Source of the DNA: Planctomycetota bacterium
GTDB lineage: Bacteria > Planctomycetota > UBA1135 > GCA-002686595
Direction of reading: 5' to 3'
DNA length: 64,000 nucleotides
NCBI GenBank assembly: GCA_016795325.1
Contig: JAEUHY010000022.1
Coordinates: 1 to 64,000, forward strand
This document shows, piece by piece, positions 62,274-64,000 of the stretch (positions are counted from its first letter, which is position 1; each line of letters opens with the position of its first letter). The notes under the pieces are model-generated. The model did no database searches. It was not told the DNA's origin and saw only the letters and a list, made by a program, of their open reading frames with translations. The translations under genes and the position numbers were made by a program.

Positions 62274-63743
62274 ATGCAGCGCCCTTTGCTCGTCGTGTTC
62301 CTCGTGCTTGCGATCGGCGGCGCCTGCCAAACGAGCACGCACACGCCGCCGCCGGCCGCCGGAAACTCCCCCGTCGCGGCGCACACGCCTTTCGATCCGG
62401 AGCCGTGGCGCGACGAAGTGAACGGCCTGCTGCGCGACGCGCTCGTCGCCGGGCGCTCCTACGAGTTGCTCAGCGAACTGTGCCGCGTCGCTCCGTTGCG
62501 ACTCTCGGGGTCCGTCGGCGCCGAACACGCCGTGGCCTGGGCGCGCGACACGATGCTCGCGCTCGGGCTGGAAAACGTACGGCTCGAGGCATGCATGGTC
62601 CCGCACTGGGAACGCGGCTCGATCGAGCGGCTCGAGTTGCTGGACGAGAGCAGCGCACCGGCGCCGCTGCGCATCCTCGCGCTCGGTGGAAGCGTCGCGA
62701 CGCCGGTCGGCGGCATAAGCGCCGGCGCAATCGAAGTGCGCAGCTTCGAAGAGCTCGAACAACGTGCGGACGAGGTGCGCGGCAAGTTCGTGTTCTTCAA
62801 CCGCCCGATGGACCCCGGACAGCACGATTGCTTCGCGGCCTACGGAGGCGCCGTGGACCAGCGCTCCGCGGGCGCGTTGCGCGCCGGAGAGCTCGGCGCC
62901 GTCGGCGCACTCGTGCGCTCGATGACGCAGCGCCTGGACGACTCGCCGCACACCGGGGCGATGAACTACGACGAGCAGCGCCCGCGCATTCCGGCCGCAG
63001 CGTTGAGCACGCTCGCCGCCGAACGCCTCAGTGCAGCGCTCGCCGCGGACCCGGCGCTGCAGCTGCAGTTCGAACTCGACTGCCGCACGCTGCCCGACGC
63101 ACCCTCGGCGAATGTCGTCGGCGAGATCGTCGGCCGCGAAGCGCCGCAGGAGATCGTGCTCGTCGGCGGACATCTCGACGCGTGGGACGTGGGCCACGGG
63201 GCGCACGACGACGGCGCAGGCTGCGTGCACGCACTCGAGGCGGCGCGCCTGATCCTCGCGCGTGGACTGCGTCCGCGCCGCACGATCCGCGTCGTGCTGT
63301 TCATGAACGAAGAGAACGGAACCCGCGGCGCGCGCGCCTACTTCGCTGCGCACGCTCACGAGCCGCATGTCCTCGCGCTCGAGTCGGACGCTGGAGGCTT
63401 CACGCCGCGCGGCTTCTCGACCGACGCGGCGCCCGAGTCGCTCGCGACGCTGCAGCGCATCGGCGCGCTGGTCGCTCCCACAGGCGCCGAACGCGTGTTC
63501 CCCGGCTGGGGCGGCGTCGACATCGGACCGCTCGCAGCGCGCGGCGTGGTGCTGATGGGCTACCGGCCCGACGACGAGCGCTACTTCGACCACCACCACT
63601 CCGAGCGCGACACGCTCGATCAAGTGCATCCGCGCGAGCTCGCGAACGGCGCGGCGGCGATCGCGGGAATGATCTACGTCGTCGCGGACGCGCCCGAGCG
63701 GCTGCCGGCCAATCCGATCCCCGCACCCGCTCAGCGCCGCTGA
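62274..63743 (+). CDS. M28-family zinc aminopeptidase, lipoprotein
   Basis: 489 residues. Lipoprotein signal LAIGGAC (acceptor C18). A PA-like inserted domain (about 120-260) precedes the catalytic core. Zinc ligands: H and D in GGHLDAWDVGHGAHDDGAG, the catalytic Glu pair in NEENG, D in ESDAGG, and H in HHHSERD. Exopeptidase acting outside the cytoplasm. With the DPP-IV-like enzyme it points to extracellular peptide degradation. Confidence 0.92.
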   Translation: MQRPLLVVFLVLAIGGACQTSTHTPPPAAGNSPVAAHTPFDPEPWRDEVNGLLRDALVAGRSYELLSELCRVAPLRLSGSVGAEHAVAWARDTMLALGLENVRLEACMVPHWERGSIERLELLDESSAPAPLRILALGGSVATPVGGISAGAIEVRSFEELEQRADEVRGKFVFFNRPMDPGQHDCFAAYGGAVDQRSAGALRAGELGAVGALVRSMTQRLDDSPHTGAMNYDEQRPRIPAAALSTLAAERLSAALAADPALQLQFELDCRTLPDAPSANVVGEIVGREAPQEIVLVGGHLDAWDVGHGAHDDGAGCVHALEAARLILARGLRPRRTIRVVLFMNEENGTRGARAYFAAHAHEPHVLALESDAGGFTPRGFSTDAAPESLATLQRIGALVAPTGAERVFPGWGGVDIGPLAARGVVLMGYRPDDERYFDHHHSERDTLDQVHPRELANGAAAIAGMIYVVADAPERLPANPIPAPAQRR

Positions 63744-63747
63744 AACC

Positions 63748-64000
63748 TCAGGGCGCCTGCAACTCCTCGCCGGGGTTGACGAACAGCTCGCGCTCGACGG
63801 CGTACTGGCGATCGTGCAGCTCGCGATAGCGGCCGCCGGCGGCGTAGAGCTGGGCATGCGTGCCGCGCTCGACGATGCGGCCGCCCTCGAGCACGAGAAT
63901 CTGATCCGCTGAGCGGATGGTCGAGAGACGGTGCGCGATCACGAAGCTCGTGCAGCGCGAGCGGAGCTTGGCGAGTCCGTCCTGGATCAGCGCTTCGCTC
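63748..64000 (-). CDS. ABC exporter, C-terminal end of the ATPase domain (partial)
   Basis: Runs off the window edge. The visible 83 residues start just after Walker B/D-loop ([12 protein letters not shown]), contain the H-loop in [29 protein letters not shown] and end with a short tail. MsbA/MDR-type exporter; cargo unknown. Confidence 0.9.
   Translation of the reverse strand, partial: SEALIQDGLAKLRSRCTSFVIAHRLSTIRSADQILVLEGGRIVERGTHAQLYAAGGRYRELHDRQYAVERELFVNPGEELQAP

Overview
This is a very GC-rich bacterial chromosomal segment, densely packed and coding on both strands. It most likely comes from a planctomycete, or a close relative in the PVC group. The evidence is: two secreted proteins sharing a Cys-rich C-terminal module (YCT...C...GWA/NF) that I associate with marine Planctomycetota; an ECF sigma / anti-sigma / CHAT-TPR operon; an FG-GAP secreted protein; menaquinone synthesis by the futalosine route (MqnA, MqnC, MqnE); and a bacterial copy of archaeal-type DNA topoisomerase VI. 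No rRNA, tRNA, CRISPR array, prophage or intact insertion sequence is visible. Taxonomy is inferred from gene content only.

Layout. 1-2965: a 43-bp perfect-but-one palindrome, then small accessory genes (conserved hypothetical, SMI1/KNR4, membrane protein, GNAT). 2306-4096: a tandemly duplicated convergent pair in which one member of the second copy has decayed to 37 codons. 4099-9760: a secreted gluzincin-type peptidase, a very divergent EF-Ts-like protein, mqnC - tiny membrane protein - mqnE with ATGA overlaps, and an orphan HRDC protein. 9949-16638: a coiled-coil protein, a metallopeptidase + ATP-grasp pair, a 26-copy 13-bp minisatellite, rluA-like, rlmI-like and mqnA. 16833-21760: TPR protein, cysD-cysN (sulfate activation) and a 50-bp tandem repeat that starts with a strong hairpin. 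21893-29133: topoisomerase VI B and A subunits, separated by panE-like, YjbR-like, blaI-blaR1-like and DUF1579 genes. 29152-34593: frameshifted VOC gene, cupin, HU with a clear terminator, fructose-1,6-bisphosphatase coupled to an NTF2-like lipoprotein, and a secreted protein. 34709-41118: DinB-like protein, then a peptide-use cluster (DPP-IV-like peptidase, POT transporter with a large inserted loop, Xaa-Pro peptidase). 41159-47655: NTP/NDP-transporter-like MFS, folP, secreted protein, dus, methyltransferase, queuosine-precursor transporter. 47621-54320: TrmB-like, ECF sigma - anti-sigma - CHAT operon, FG-GAP protein. 54629-64000: MauE/thioredoxin fusion, methyltransferase, stand-alone HisC C-terminal domain, thrB, PTS enzyme I, secreted SNase, second rluA, M28 lipoprotein and the end of an ABC exporter.

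Two genome-wide habits show up. Translational coupling is common (ATGA, GTGA and TGATG junctions). Many monocistronic or lead genes have no Shine-Dalgarno sequence but carry a TANNNT hexamer 6-10 nt before the start codon, which suggests leaderless transcripts. The most system-like locus is the ECF sigma / anti-sigma / CHAT protease operon (48584-52664). The most unusual single proteins are the EF-Ts-like protein (5581-6207), the free-standing HisC small domain (56928-57179) and the MauE-thioredoxin fusion (54629-55789).
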